Shown piece after piece: positions 33,927 to 43,172 of a stretch of DNA of 64,000 nt (the first letter of the stretch is position 1; the number at the start of each line of letters is the position of its first letter). The notes beneath the pieces are model-generated. The model had not been told where the DNA came from. It was given only the letters and a program-made list of their open reading frames with translations, and ran no database searches. The stretch covers positions 225,641 through 289,640 of the forward strand of contig NZ_JAFEUV020000008.1 of assembly GCF_017355915.2 (NCBI RefSeq), given 5' to 3'. A program made the position numbers and the translations under genes. This DNA comes from Telluribacter roseus. Its GTDB lineage: Bacteria > Bacteroidota > Bacteroidia > Cytophagales > Spirosomataceae.

Positions 33927-35052
33927 GATACTGTTGTAGTACCTCGACAAACCGCTCAAGTACCTTTTCGAACGCGAATTTCCGGCTCACATAGTCATAC
34001 CCTTTCTGCTGCTTCTCCTGTCGCTCCGCCGGATTAGCAATTACATGTCGTATGGTATCCGCCAGTTTATCAACTTGTCCCGGAGGGACCATCCAGCCAT
34101 TAGTGCCATGATCCATGGTTTCGGGTATACCTCCTACCTGGCTTGTAATAACGGGAATGCCATTCATGAGTGCTTCCAGGTTAGCTACGCCCAGTGCTTC
34201 CTTGTAGGAAGGTACTACAAAAAGATCACAATGCTGCATATAGCCATAGACCTCCTGCTGCGTAGCCGGCCCCACAAACCGGATCTGTACATGGGTCGAC
34301 GTAGTAGCCTTCACTATATCTTCTTTAAAACGCAGGGCGGGGCCTACGACATATAATTCAAATGTACGCTCGGCTATGCTGCTCAGCGCATTTATTACAT
34401 CATACAGCCCGCCCAGTTTATAATCTGACTTTACGAACAGTACCTTGATGGAACTTTGGCTGGGGATAGGGGAACGGATGGGCATTGGGTACACCTTGAG
34501 GCCTTTGTATACAATGCGGAGCTTGGCAGAAGGAACTCCGTAGGTAGCCTTTACCTGATTAAACAGATACTCCGAATTGACTAAGATGCCGTCTTCTACG
34601 GAGCAGGCCAGGCGCTCACTCCATTTGAAGATGAAACGCCTGAACCACTGCCAGCTGGCATCGAAGCTAACCCAGGAGTGGGTCAGGCTGGTGTAGTCGT
34701 TGATCATGCCAATGACCGGTACAGGTAGTTTGCGGGCCGCCCATATGCCCGTAATCGCATTGTTAAAAATGACGATATCATACGGATACTCGGCCCGTAA
34801 GCTGGCACAGGCCCGGTAGTAAGGAAACATCCGGTACAGAAACCCCCACGGCCTGGTTAGGGGGTTAATCTTAGGATCCACCCTGATCACCTGTCCCTTA
34901 TAGGAATCCAACCGGCTGGTACTAATGTCCTCGGTCAGTATACGTATCTCTATTCCTTCGAATCTCTGATTTATTTCCAGTAAGTGATTGGCGAACTTGG
35001 ATGGGCCATTTTGCACATTTTCGAATGTATTTGTACAAAATAATATCTTCAT
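33901..35052 (-). CDS. Glycosyltransferase family 4
   Basis: 383 residues with N-terminal MKILFCTNTFENVQNGPSKFA and the GT4 C-terminal lobe: IKVLFVKSDYKLGGLYDVINAL, VQIRFVGPATQQEVYGYMQHCDLFVVPSYKEALGVANLEALMNGIPVITSQVGGIPE (retaining E-x7-E motif) and GWMVPPGQVDKLADTI. Cytoplasmic, acting on an undecaprenyl-linked glycan. Overlaps its neighbours on both sides (ATGA overlap with the gene upstream). Confidence 0.9.
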   Translation of the reverse strand: MKILFCTNTFENVQNGPSKFANHLLEINQRFEGIEIRILTEDISTSRLDSYKGQVIRVDPKINPLTRPWGFLYRMFPYYRACASLRAEYPYDIVIFNNAITGIWAARKLPVPVIGMINDYTSLTHSWVSFDASWQWFRRFIFKWSERLACSVEDGILVNSEYLFNQVKATYGVPSAKLRIVYKGLKVYPMPIRSPIPSQSSIKVLFVKSDYKLGGLYDVINALSSIAERTFELYVVGPALRFKEDIVKATTSTHVQIRFVGPATQQEVYGYMQHCDLFVVPSYKEALGVANLEALMNGIPVITSQVGGIPETMDHGTNGWMVPPGQVDKLADTIRHVIANPAERQEKQQKGYDYVSRKFAFEKVLERFVEVLQQYHEDYFRIK

Positions 35053-36104
35053 AGGAAAAGGGCGCTTAGATCTTCCCAGCGTGAGTTTCGGAGAGCTGCA
35101 TAATTTTTGGTACCTACGGCCTGTCTCTTTTCATCAGGCCAGTGTAGTACCTGATATAACTTTTCCGGTAGTTCCTCTGCTGATTTGAACAGTAGCTCGC
35201 TCTGCTGACTGAGCCTTTCTTTGACTACTCCAATGGCAGGAGCTACAATGGGTTTAGCAAAGCCCATCGCCATAATAACTGACCCGGAGTTCTCAATGTT
35301 TTTGAAGGGCAGTACTACCGCATCTGCTGCGTTGTAGTAGTATTGTAGCGCATCTTCCGGTACGAATTGGCCTTCCAGAATAACCGACTCATCCAGTACC
35401 CCGCGAATGGCTTCACCGTAGGCCCTGTCCATGACTTTTCCGGCAATGATCAGATAGGTATTGGCCAAGTGGAGCTGCTTAAAGGATTGGATCAGTTCCA
35501 GTACGCCTTTGTAGGGCTTGATAAGCCCCAGGTACAGCAGTACCCTCGATGAGGCTGGTAGCCCCAGGTACTCCCGGGCTTGTATCCGATCCGTAGCATT
35601 GGGGTAGTAGGAGGTATAATCTCCCTCAGGTACTACCCGTAGCTTACTGGCGGGTACCCGCAGCTCCCGGGTCGCACGCGCTACCGTATCCGGCGAGAAT
35701 ACCCGTATCCAGTCACACTGTCGGGCCATAAAGCGCTGGCACAGCCGGTGAAGACCTACCTGATCGGTATCATGGGGCAGGACGTTGTGCAGGGTCCAGA
35801 CGATGCGGGTCCGGAACAGGTACCGGGCCACAAGAATCTGGATGAAGAACAGAGGTACACTAACGGCAGTGAGCCACCACCACCTCCGGTAGTAGTACGA
35901 GATGATCCAGTCAAAGTGCAGGTAGTGGGGCCGGTGGTGGACTACTGTGCTTATAATACCCAGAAAACGATCATGGACGCCATTGTATGCTTTGAGCCGG
36001 CTACACCGGTTCAGCCCCTGCATCATCAGCCACTGGTAGGGGTTTTTAAGCCCGGCAACGGGCAGGCAGGCAATCTGTATCTGTGTATCTTCCGTCGAAG
36101 TCAA
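35049..36104 (-). CDS. Glycosyltransferase, GT4-like
   Basis: 351 residues. N-terminal lobe with a hydrophobic LTAVSVPLFFIQILVARYLF insert that may bind the membrane, then RIVWTLHNVLPH. The C-terminal lobe is clear: VLLYLGLIKPYKGVLELIQSFKQL, TYLIIAGKVMDRAYGEAI, VPEDALQYYYNAADAVVLPFKNIENSGSVIMAMGFAKPIVAP. The SGSVIMAMGFAKP stretch matches the donor-binding motif of family 4. The specific sugar is unknown. Stop overlaps the start of the gene below. Confidence 0.85.
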   Translation of the reverse strand: MTSTEDTQIQIACLPVAGLKNPYQWLMMQGLNRCSRLKAYNGVHDRFLGIISTVVHHRPHYLHFDWIISYYYRRWWWLTAVSVPLFFIQILVARYLFRTRIVWTLHNVLPHDTDQVGLHRLCQRFMARQCDWIRVFSPDTVARATRELRVPASKLRVVPEGDYTSYYPNATDRIQAREYLGLPASSRVLLYLGLIKPYKGVLELIQSFKQLHLANTYLIIAGKVMDRAYGEAIRGVLDESVILEGQFVPEDALQYYYNAADAVVLPFKNIENSGSVIMAMGFAKPIVAPAIGVVKERLSQQSELLFKSAEELPEKLYQVLHWPDEKRQAVGTKNYAALRNSRWEDLSALFL

Positions 36105-36134
36105 GGTAGGTAGGTCAGGTTTAAGGCGGTTCTA

Positions 36135-37415
36135 TCAGGCACGTATAAGATCATCGGCAAACTGCCTAAACGATTTTAGAGTGTACTGCTGCTGCACTTT
36201 TTTATTCAGTTCTATAAACTGAGCCTCATTGGCTCGGGCTAAGACTTCTACAAGTTCTTTTCCTGATTTGATGGCATTTTGTGGCGCCAGCTCAATAAGG
36301 TGCCGGTCATTCTGGTACTGATGTATAAAGTTATAGAGGCTGAGGCCATGCTGCTCCCTGTAGCCAAAGTCCAGGATAAACGAGGGAGTATTGGTTAAAC
36401 ACGCCTCGAGTCCCATGGTGGTACCCAAATGCAGGAAAGCCTCTGCATTACATATCTTTTCAAATTTCTCCATGATGTGACTATCTTTCACCGCTAGGTC
36501 AAGGCTGCGGTAGCCATCATCAATGACTACATTGGGCATAGTCCGAAGCGCATCATAATGCTTCCAGTTGGCATACTGTGGGTAAGGCCGGACTACCAGT
36601 TTAAGATCGGGGAGGGCTACGGCAAGTTGCTGTGCTATCTGATAGGCTACCTGTACCTCATCAGCAACCAGGTCGGATGTACCAATGGCACATCCCATAT
36701 AGGCATAGGGAAAAGGATATGAGCGGGGCAGGCTACTTTTATATTCACTGTCAAACTCTTCGATATAGCCAAACTGGCTGGCACCTATTACCTGTACCTG
36801 AGAGGCAGGTACATTCTGTAACATAATGACGTCCTGACGGATTGGCTCGGTCCAGACCAAATAGTGAGTACGTCTGGAAAAGCAGGTGTGCTTGCAGGGG
36901 TGGTCCCAGCTATATACATAGACTTTCAGCTTTGGGTGCTTCTCCCGAATAAGCCGGGCCAGCAGATAATCATCGGCGATGGCGGTAAAAAAGATAAACT
37001 GATCAATGTCTGAGATGGGAGTTTTTCGCTTGATATGCAGTCGGTCAAGATACATGTCATAAGGTACTACCTTTGGTAATAACCGTACCCATCGAAGTAT
37101 CCGGTAGCCTTTCTTCCGCCGGACAGGATCAGTGGTGATGGAAGCCTTGAACAGCTCCATCAGGAAGAAGTTGTGCCGGCTGCGCGGAATAGCCCTTAAC
37201 AGCAAAAATATCCTTTCCCACAGGTAATTCAGGAAAGATTTTTTTCGCTCGTTGATAACACGAAACTCGACTCCCTTCGGCAGGTGACGCTGTATGGCTT
37301 CGGCGTTCTGAGCTTTGCCAAATACAACAACCTGATGCTGGCTGGCTACTTCAGCGATGACACGCCGTACATCATTCCGGAAATCAAAAAAAGATACAAC
37401 GAAGCCTATTTTCAT
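36135..37415 (-). CDS. Unrecognised GT-B-like polysaccharide biosynthesis protein
   Basis: I start at MKIGFVVSFFDFRNDV (37415); a frame extending 73 codons upstream is out-of-frame overlap with the next gene. 426 residues. Visible pieces are a first Rossmann-like strand, a basic region, KVYVYSWDHPCKHTCF, HYLVWTEPIRQDVIMLQNVPASQVQVIGASQFGY, LVVRPYPQYANW, and LHLGTTMGLEACLTNTPSFILDF. This resembles nucleotide-sugar or CDP-activated transferases of the surface-carbohydrate type, but no named family is certain. Its place in a locus that makes a CMP-activated sugar makes it a candidate for that transfer. Confidence 0.6.
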   Translation of the reverse strand: MKIGFVVSFFDFRNDVRRVIAEVASQHQVVVFGKAQNAEAIQRHLPKGVEFRVINERKKSFLNYLWERIFLLLRAIPRSRHNFFLMELFKASITTDPVRRKKGYRILRWVRLLPKVVPYDMYLDRLHIKRKTPISDIDQFIFFTAIADDYLLARLIREKHPKLKVYVYSWDHPCKHTCFSRRTHYLVWTEPIRQDVIMLQNVPASQVQVIGASQFGYIEEFDSEYKSSLPRSYPFPYAYMGCAIGTSDLVADEVQVAYQIAQQLAVALPDLKLVVRPYPQYANWKHYDALRTMPNVVIDDGYRSLDLAVKDSHIMEKFEKICNAEAFLHLGTTMGLEACLTNTPSFILDFGYREQHGLSLYNFIHQYQNDRHLIELAPQNAIKSGKELVEVLARANEAQFIELNKKVQQQYTLKSFRQFADDLIRA

Positions 37416-38389
37416 GAAAATATACGTCTGATTACTGAGCGAAAAATCATGAGATAGTTGGACAGATGGAGGGGATTCTGCCGGGTGCCCTGCAGAGCCA
37501 GCGACAGCCCTCCTTGTACATCTCCTTCCTGCAGCGACCGATAGCTCATCATGCGGTAGATCCGCGATGGATCTTTGCGATACGGAGCTTCGTACTTGTC
37601 TATGAGTGCCTGCAGACCCGCCTGGTCGTTGCACATCAGCAAGTCTGTCCTGGTCTGCAAACGCTGGTTAGCCAGTTCCAGGCCTATTTTCTTGATCACC
37701 AGTTTTCGAACAGACCGTACTGAAACATCAATGGCACGTGTCACAGAAGAAGGATTATGCCTGTAATAATATACTATATTAGGAATATTCGAAGCTTTGT
37801 AGCGCTCACAGCACCGGATTAGCCAATCATGGTCTTCCCATCCGACCCGATCAAAAAAATCCCGATAACCACCCACCGCCTCGGCCACCTCCCGCCGGAT
37901 CATCACTGCGGAGCCGCAGAACGGGAAACGGGTGGGATCGTACAAACACGTCTGGATCTGCTCCCAGTCAGAGGGATAAGTGCGCTCGCCTACCACCTGC
38001 TGGTCATTATCCACAAAGGCGATGCCTGTCCCACAGATATGCACATCCGGGTGGCTATTCAGGAAGTTTACTAGTAGTAGTAGGCGCTCTTCCTGTATAT
38101 AATCATCGGCATCAAGAAAAGTTATGTACTCACCCCTGGCTTTTTGTAACAGGCTGTTCCAGGTTTTGAGATACCCTTGGTTAATCGCCTGATGAAAACG
38201 AAAGATTCTGGTATCGTCAAAGGAATCAATAAGAGAACGGGTAGTGTCAACTGATCCATCATCGGCAACGAGTAACTCCCAGTTAGTATATGTCTGTGCA
38301 AGTAATGAATGCAGTGACTGCATAATGTACTTTTCTGCATTGTAGGCAGGCATGATGACAGATACTAATGGCTGCTTCATAAAGGTCAT
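37412..38389 (-). CDS. Glycosyltransferase family 2
   Basis: 325 residues, GT-A fold: VSVIMPAYNAEKYIMQSLHSLLAQTYTNWELLVADDGSVDTT (about 9-50), FLDADDYI (DxD metal site) and GSAVMIRREVAEAVGGYRDFFDRVGWEDHDWL. The start codon overlaps the stop of the next upstream gene (ATGA), favouring 38389 over the Met at 38380. Transfers an unknown sugar in the cytoplasm. Confidence 0.93.
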   Translation of the reverse strand: MTFMKQPLVSVIMPAYNAEKYIMQSLHSLLAQTYTNWELLVADDGSVDTTRSLIDSFDDTRIFRFHQAINQGYLKTWNSLLQKARGEYITFLDADDYIQEERLLLLVNFLNSHPDVHICGTGIAFVDNDQQVVGERTYPSDWEQIQTCLYDPTRFPFCGSAVMIRREVAEAVGGYRDFFDRVGWEDHDWLIRCCERYKASNIPNIVYYYRHNPSSVTRAIDVSVRSVRKLVIKKIGLELANQRLQTRTDLLMCNDQAGLQALIDKYEAPYRKDPSRIYRMMSYRSLQEGDVQGGLSLALQGTRQNPLHLSNYLMIFRSVIRRIFS

Positions 38390-39381
38390 GCCATTACTCG
38401 TTTAATGAGCATTTTGATCAAAGTTATAGTACTAATAGGACTGTACTTGCGCAATGGTGAGAAAAATAATAGGTTTAGTAATACCAATAAGGGTACCTTT
38501 TTATACTGAGTAATCAAGAGGTGCTCGTATCGGCTGGCAGTAGTACTAAGGTAATAGTTAAAGTCAATTCGGGAGTTTTCTGTGCTTTTAACAGCCTCAA
38601 CCAACTGCCATCCACTTTTTACAACATGTACATTCGATAAATCATCCTGCAGAAATAGTCGCTCTTCATCTGTCAAAGGACGGTTCAGGATCCATTCATA
38701 CCAATTCGACCGGATGTTGTAAGCAGCTATACGTTGTTTAGTATTGAACGCATGAGTAATACTTACATTATGTACACGGTAGTAGAGTAGTACCTCAGAT
38801 ATAGCTCCTAGATCAGCATGCTTTGCTATCTGGAGCCATAGGTCATAGTCTTCGGAGTACATGTACTCCTGTTGGTAGCGAAGCCTTTTTTCAACCAGAA
38901 CCTGCCAGCGCATCATGACGGTAGAGGCCGCAAAACAGTTGCCCGCAGCCAGGCTTGTAAGCAATGTTTTAGAGTCGGTGAGTACGCGGCGTATTCGTCC
39001 GCTGGATAGCTCAAATGAACTGCCGCAGGCTCCTATATGATTATTGATATCCATAAAGGATACCTGCTTTTCAAGTCGTTCCGGCAGGCTGATGTCATCA
39101 GCATCCATACTGGCTATGTATTCCCCACGAGCAAGGTCCAACCCCCTGTTACGTGAGTACACTACTCCCTGGTTCTTTTCATTTTTGAGGTAACGGATGC
39201 GCGGGTCCCGGTAGGAAAGAATGATTACTTCGCTCCGGTCTGTGGATCCATCATCAACTATCAAAAGCTCCAGATCAGTTAATGTTTGGGAGAGTATACT
39301 ATCAATGGCTTCACGCAGGTATTCTTCCGCATTATATACGGGCATCACTACGCTTACTTTAGGCCTTATAGTCGTATCCAT
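38386..39381 (-). CDS. Glycosyltransferase family 2
   Basis: 331 residues of the same GT-A family: VSVVMPVYNAEEYLREAIDSILSQTLTDLELLIVDDGSTD, SMDADDISLPERLEKQVSFM (DxD) and YSEDYDLWLQIAKHADLGAISEVLLYYRVH (catalytic ED-type region). Its start overlaps the end of the fucosyltransferase gene by 16 bp. Sister of the enzyme just downstream, with less than full identity, so a different linkage is likely. Confidence 0.93.
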   Translation of the reverse strand: MDTTIRPKVSVVMPVYNAEEYLREAIDSILSQTLTDLELLIVDDGSTDRSEVIILSYRDPRIRYLKNEKNQGVVYSRNRGLDLARGEYIASMDADDISLPERLEKQVSFMDINNHIGACGSSFELSSGRIRRVLTDSKTLLTSLAAGNCFAASTVMMRWQVLVEKRLRYQQEYMYSEDYDLWLQIAKHADLGAISEVLLYYRVHNVSITHAFNTKQRIAAYNIRSNWYEWILNRPLTDEERLFLQDDLSNVHVVKSGWQLVEAVKSTENSRIDFNYYLSTTASRYEHLLITQYKKVPLLVLLNLLFFSPLRKYSPISTITLIKMLIKRVMA

Positions 39382-40250
39382 GAATCAGGAACAATATCTT
39401 GAGTCTGGCTTTGAGCGGTCTCGTCGGCAAACCACCGCTTGGGAGCTATTACAATTTTATCCGGAGAAGGGTTGAGCCAGGCCCCCCACCAGCTAAAGCT
39501 ACTGTTGGCGATGATATGGTGCTGACACATACTCATCAACTGCATGTCCAGGTAGCTATTTGCCCCGAGGTTTCCTTCTACAAAGTCAATAGGATGCGGA
39601 AACGAAATATGCTGCCTGGCCCAGGGCAGATCATCCGAAAAAACAAAAATATGTATGTCAGGCCGTTTGCTGGCAAGGTACGCTACGGCTCTCCGATAGT
39701 AGTCCGGCGAGCACAGGCCGTGATACTGACGGGCCGACGGGTTGGTCAGGTAGTCGCCCCGCCGTACATGCATACTCACTGAGCAGCTGTTTCTGATCCG
39801 GTGAACGACAGAGGCATCAGGCTGACCTATGAATCGTAACTCTGTACGAAGCAGCGGCTCTATACTTTTGAAATACCGCTCCGATGGAAAGTAGCCGTTC
39901 AGGTACGTCCTGGCGGCTGTTCGGCTTTCGATAGCAGGGTCATAGCTAAATGACTTTTCATTATATACCTTTCCGGCTATAACCCTCCTGACTATTCGCT
40001 GCAGAAGTTTTCTGGCCGGAATGTCCATTAGTCCAAAGGCCAGCTTCTCAATCAGGGAAGGCTCCACTGGTGGAATAGTCAGGGCTGCCAGTTCATACTC
40101 CCGGAAGGTATGAGGGGCATCGGCTTCTCTTTTCAGCAGAAAACTCAGATCAAAAGCTACGCGGGTCTGGTGTTTCACCGCCAATGCTCGGGCCGTAGCG
40201 TATTGAAACAATTGATTACCAAGCCCGCCTTTTAACTTGATTGTAATCAT
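39366..40250 (-). CDS. Alpha-1,2-fucosyltransferase (GT11)
   Basis: 294 residues. N-terminal KLKGGLGNQLFQYATARALA and the GDP-fucose binding motif HVRRGDYL (about 180-187) identify GT11. IFVFSDDLPWARQHI and IANSSFSWWGAWLN complete the family pattern. It adds fucose in alpha-1,2 linkage to a galactose-type acceptor, so the glycan probably contains fucose; GDP-fucose synthesis genes are not in the window. Confidence 0.95.
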   Translation of the reverse strand: MITIKLKGGLGNQLFQYATARALAVKHQTRVAFDLSFLLKREADAPHTFREYELAALTIPPVEPSLIEKLAFGLMDIPARKLLQRIVRRVIAGKVYNEKSFSYDPAIESRTAARTYLNGYFPSERYFKSIEPLLRTELRFIGQPDASVVHRIRNSCSVSMHVRRGDYLTNPSARQYHGLCSPDYYRRAVAYLASKRPDIHIFVFSDDLPWARQHISFPHPIDFVEGNLGANSYLDMQLMSMCQHHIIANSSFSWWGAWLNPSPDKIVIAPKRWFADETAQSQTQDIVPDSWIRL

Positions 40251-40257
40251 TCACTCG

Positions 40258-41013
40258 TTATTTGATAAACCAGAAACAGCCACATCCGTAGCTGTCGGTG
40301 GTTTGGAAGGTTTCGACTTGTTCTACCTGCAGGCCGCCGCTCTTTTGGGCTAGGTAGGTAAACTCCTTTAGCCGTAGCCCAAACGTTTCGAAACAGGTTT
40401 TGATAGCTTTGGCCGTATAGATCCGGTGTGCATTGAAGTGGATCTTATCTTCTTTTCCGATGGGTGTTACAAAAAGTAGATTACCGCCCGGAGCAAGTAC
40501 CCGCGCCAATTCTTTCATGGCTTTCAGGTCTGCGTTATAATCGATTGGATCGCCGTAGCGGCCCAGGCCAATGTGCTCCACGGTATGCATGCACGACAGC
40601 GAATGGATAGAATTGTCGTTAAAAAAGAGTTGGGTCAAATCAGCCTTGGAAGAATAAAAGTTGTCTAATTCTACTTCTGCTGGTCGGTAATCGTAAAACT
40701 CCGTTTCCATGAAAGCAGAGAGCATAGTACTGAAGTGTAACGTGGAGGAAATATCTATATGCTTGGCCGGCTTAGTACGAGCAAGCACCCGCGCCGCCCA
40801 GGCAGGGTGGTAGATGTAGTGCCGGTCAATAGGGGTGATGGTAGTACGGTCGTGAAGGCAGGGGTACAGATCAGCTTCTGAAAGTATAAACCGGCTGGTA
40901 GTAGTTTGCTCCTGAGCTTTGAGGGTGGTATAGTCATGGGTAAACCAGCCCGGGGGTTTTGGCCTCAGAAACGGGAAGAGTCGGCGTACTATTCGTTTGA
41001 TCAGTGCAACCAT
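40258..41013 (-). CDS. DUF268 protein, methyltransferase-like
   Basis: 251 residues. Motifs of the DUF268 group: ISSTLHFSTMLSAFMETEFYDYRP, SLSCMHTVEHIGLGRYGDPIDYNADLKAMKELARVLAPGGNLLFVTPIGKEDKIHFNAHRIY and a C-terminal SYGCGCFWFIK. The fold resembles a class I SAM methyltransferase and family members occur in polysaccharide loci, but activity is unproven. Preceded by the ABC ATPase gene (21 bp apart). Confidence 0.85.
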   Translation of the reverse strand: MVALIKRIVRRLFPFLRPKPPGWFTHDYTTLKAQEQTTTSRFILSEADLYPCLHDRTTITPIDRHYIYHPAWAARVLARTKPAKHIDISSTLHFSTMLSAFMETEFYDYRPAEVELDNFYSSKADLTQLFFNDNSIHSLSCMHTVEHIGLGRYGDPIDYNADLKAMKELARVLAPGGNLLFVTPIGKEDKIHFNAHRIYTAKAIKTCFETFGLRLKEFTYLAQKSGGLQVEQVETFQTTDSYGCGCFWFIK

Positions 41014-41034
41014 GAAAGCTATGTTTTTGGGCTG

Positions 41035-42315
41035 TTAGCCAATTCGTTTTAGTTCAGTATGGAGCTGGTTTAAAAGTAAGCCGCTCTTGGTATTGACGAC
41101 CTTCGAGGCATTTTGCGGATTGGGTACCTCCGATACTTGAATGTACGCTGTTTGACTGATAAATTGGAACGTACGCAGAAAGGAAGACAGCCCAACATTC
41201 AGAAAGTACACACCCGGAGCATACGTAATGTCGGTATTTATAAAAATAGCTTCGTAATCGCCCGCAGTTAGACTTGCCGGGCTGCTCCATGATGTCTGAA
41301 TGGGCATGCCAAGCTGGGTAGTCAGGCCTATTCCAATTATGAAATGCTGGATTGGACTGTTCAGCCGGAATTTAATCCGTACCTGCCAGCTGTCCCAGGT
41401 AGGTACCTCCGGCAGGAGGTTACCGGCCAGGTCCTCAATGGTAGCCTGGTAAGCATATCCGGGTAGTTCGTGGCTATTGGCAGGAGGGGCAAAATGGAAG
41501 CAGGCGTCTGCCGAAGTACTACTGGAGAGGTAGGTATCCAGTACTTCTTTCAGATTACCACTGGCAAAGATAGATCCGTGGCGTAGCAGCAATCCCTGAG
41601 TACATAGTTTCTGCACAGCCTCCATATTATGGCTTACAAACAAAACCGTCCGCCCCTCCTTCTCGCTGACGTCCTTCATTTTGCCCAGGCACTTTTTCTG
41701 GAAATCAGCATCGCCTACGGCCAGTACTTCATCCACGACCAATATTTCGGGCTCAAGATGGGCTGCCACCGCAAAGGCCAGCCGAACGTACATACCCGAC
41801 GAATAACGCTTCACGGGAGTGTCAAGGTAACGCTCCACCCCGGCAAACTCCACTATTTCGTCGAGCTTGCTTCGGATCTCGGCTTTGCGCATACCCATGA
41901 TGGCACCATTCAGGAATATGTTTTCGCGGCCGGTGAGTTCGGGATGGAAGCCCGTACCTACTTCCAGCAGAGAGGCAATACGTCCTTTCACCTTTATACG
42001 CCCGGTAGTAGGTTTAGTAACGCGGGAAAGTATCTTGAGCAGGGTAGACTTGCCGGCGCCGTTGCGTCCGATAATACCAAGTACTTCGCCCTGGGGTACT
42101 TCAAAGCTGATATCCTGCAGGGCCCATACAAAGTCACTGCTACCCTTAACGGTGCGATCATTGGCCTCACCAATCTTCCGAAAGGGATCCTCCTTGCCCC
42201 GCAGGCGAGCCCACCAGCGGTGCAAATCACGTGCCAGGGTACCCGTAGAGATTTCCCCCAACTGGTAGAGCTTTGATATATTTTCAACGCGTATGGCTAT
42301 ACTGGAGCTACTCAT
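41035..42315 (-). CDS. wzt: Wzt-type ABC transporter ATPase with C-terminal carbohydrate-binding domain
   Basis: 426 residues. The ATPase has Walker A GIIGRNGAGKSTLL (about 84-97), signature YSSGMYVRLAFAVA and Walker B EILVVDEVLAVGD. From about residue 265 a beta-sandwich domain follows, like the Wzt C-terminal domain that recognises the finished glycan end. It exports lipid-linked polysaccharide across the inner membrane with the permease gene just upstream, which it overlaps by 1 bp. Confidence 0.93.
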   Translation of the reverse strand: MSSSSIAIRVENISKLYQLGEISTGTLARDLHRWWARLRGKEDPFRKIGEANDRTVKGSSDFVWALQDISFEVPQGEVLGIIGRNGAGKSTLLKILSRVTKPTTGRIKVKGRIASLLEVGTGFHPELTGRENIFLNGAIMGMRKAEIRSKLDEIVEFAGVERYLDTPVKRYSSGMYVRLAFAVAAHLEPEILVVDEVLAVGDADFQKKCLGKMKDVSEKEGRTVLFVSHNMEAVQKLCTQGLLLRHGSIFASGNLKEVLDTYLSSSTSADACFHFAPPANSHELPGYAYQATIEDLAGNLLPEVPTWDSWQVRIKFRLNSPIQHFIIGIGLTTQLGMPIQTSWSSPASLTAGDYEAIFINTDITYAPGVYFLNVGLSSFLRTFQFISQTAYIQVSEVPNPQNASKVVNTKSGLLLNQLHTELKRIG

Positions 42316-43172
42316 CAGACGGTATCCATGAAGGTTTTTTCGACCCGATTAAAAATCACTATACTCACCAGCAGCACTACTACCATGAATACAGCACTAT
42401 ATCCGAGCCCCTGCCAGGAGAAGTACCCCTGACCAGTAAAAGAGTACCTGAAAGCTTCCATCACGCTTGTAATAGGGTTGAGCATCAGTATCCAGCGGTA
42501 TTTTTCAGGAGCAATCGCCAGCGGATATACTACCGGAGTAGCGTACATGAGCAACTGCACGCCAAACTGCACCAGGAAGCGCAGGTCGCGGTACTTGGTG
42601 GTCAGGGAAGAAATAAGAACCCCAAAGCTGAATCCCAGCCCCGACATAAGCAGCACGTATAGCGGAAACAGCAGCAGGGTCCGGTTGGGCTGAATAGCCG
42701 TATCCGGCTGCCACAGGAAGTACATCCATACGGCCAGAAACAGACACAGCTGAATAAAGAACTTAAACAGGTTGGAAACAACAATGGAAACTGGTGCCGC
42801 CAACCGCGGAAAGTATACTTTGCCGAACAGGCTCTGGTTGAGGATGAAGGTGTCGGAGGTTTTCATCAGGCACTCCTGGAAGTAGTTCCAGAGAGTAATA
42901 CCTGCCAAGTAGAAAAGGATCTTGGGGATACCTCCGGTGGATATACCGGCAATGTTGCCAAAAATAATGACATAGGTAACGGTAGTAAGAATGGGCTGAA
43001 TAAAAAACCAGAGAGGCCCCAGGATGGTCTGCTTGTACGTAGCCACTACGTCGCGGCGCACAAACAGGACGATCAGGTCGCGGTACTGCCACAACTCCCG
43101 CCAGTTGAGCTCAAGCAGCCCCGAGGTCGGCTGGATTTCCAGGTCCCATTGTTCTTCGGTTGGTGTCATCAT
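42315..43172 (-). CDS. wzm: ABC-2 type polysaccharide export permease
   Basis: 285 residues with about six helices: ILGPLWFFIQPILTTVTYVIIFGNIAGI, LFKFFIQLCLFLAVWMYF, LLLFPLYVLLMSGLGFSFGVL, and SAVFMVVVLLVSIVIFNRVEKTF at the end. The N-terminal ELNWRELWQYRDLIVLFVRRDVVATYKQT is the usual Wzm cytoplasmic start. Partner of the Wzt-like ATPase. Its start overlaps the stop of the nonulosonate enzyme gene by 4 bp. Confidence 0.93.
   Translation of the reverse strand: MMTPTEEQWDLEIQPTSGLLELNWRELWQYRDLIVLFVRRDVVATYKQTILGPLWFFIQPILTTVTYVIIFGNIAGISTGGIPKILFYLAGITLWNYFQECLMKTSDTFILNQSLFGKVYFPRLAAPVSIVVSNLFKFFIQLCLFLAVWMYFLWQPDTAIQPNRTLLLFPLYVLLMSGLGFSFGVLISSLTTKYRDLRFLVQFGVQLLMYATPVVYPLAIAPEKYRWILMLNPITSVMEAFRYSFTGQGYFSWQGLGYSAVFMVVVLLVSIVIFNRVEKTFMDTV

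Noticed and set aside
37416..37634. N-terminal extension of the unassigned GT-B-like protein
   Set aside because: These 73 codons overlap the GT2 gene in another frame and are rich in Arg and Ser; the real N-terminal strand begins at 37415.
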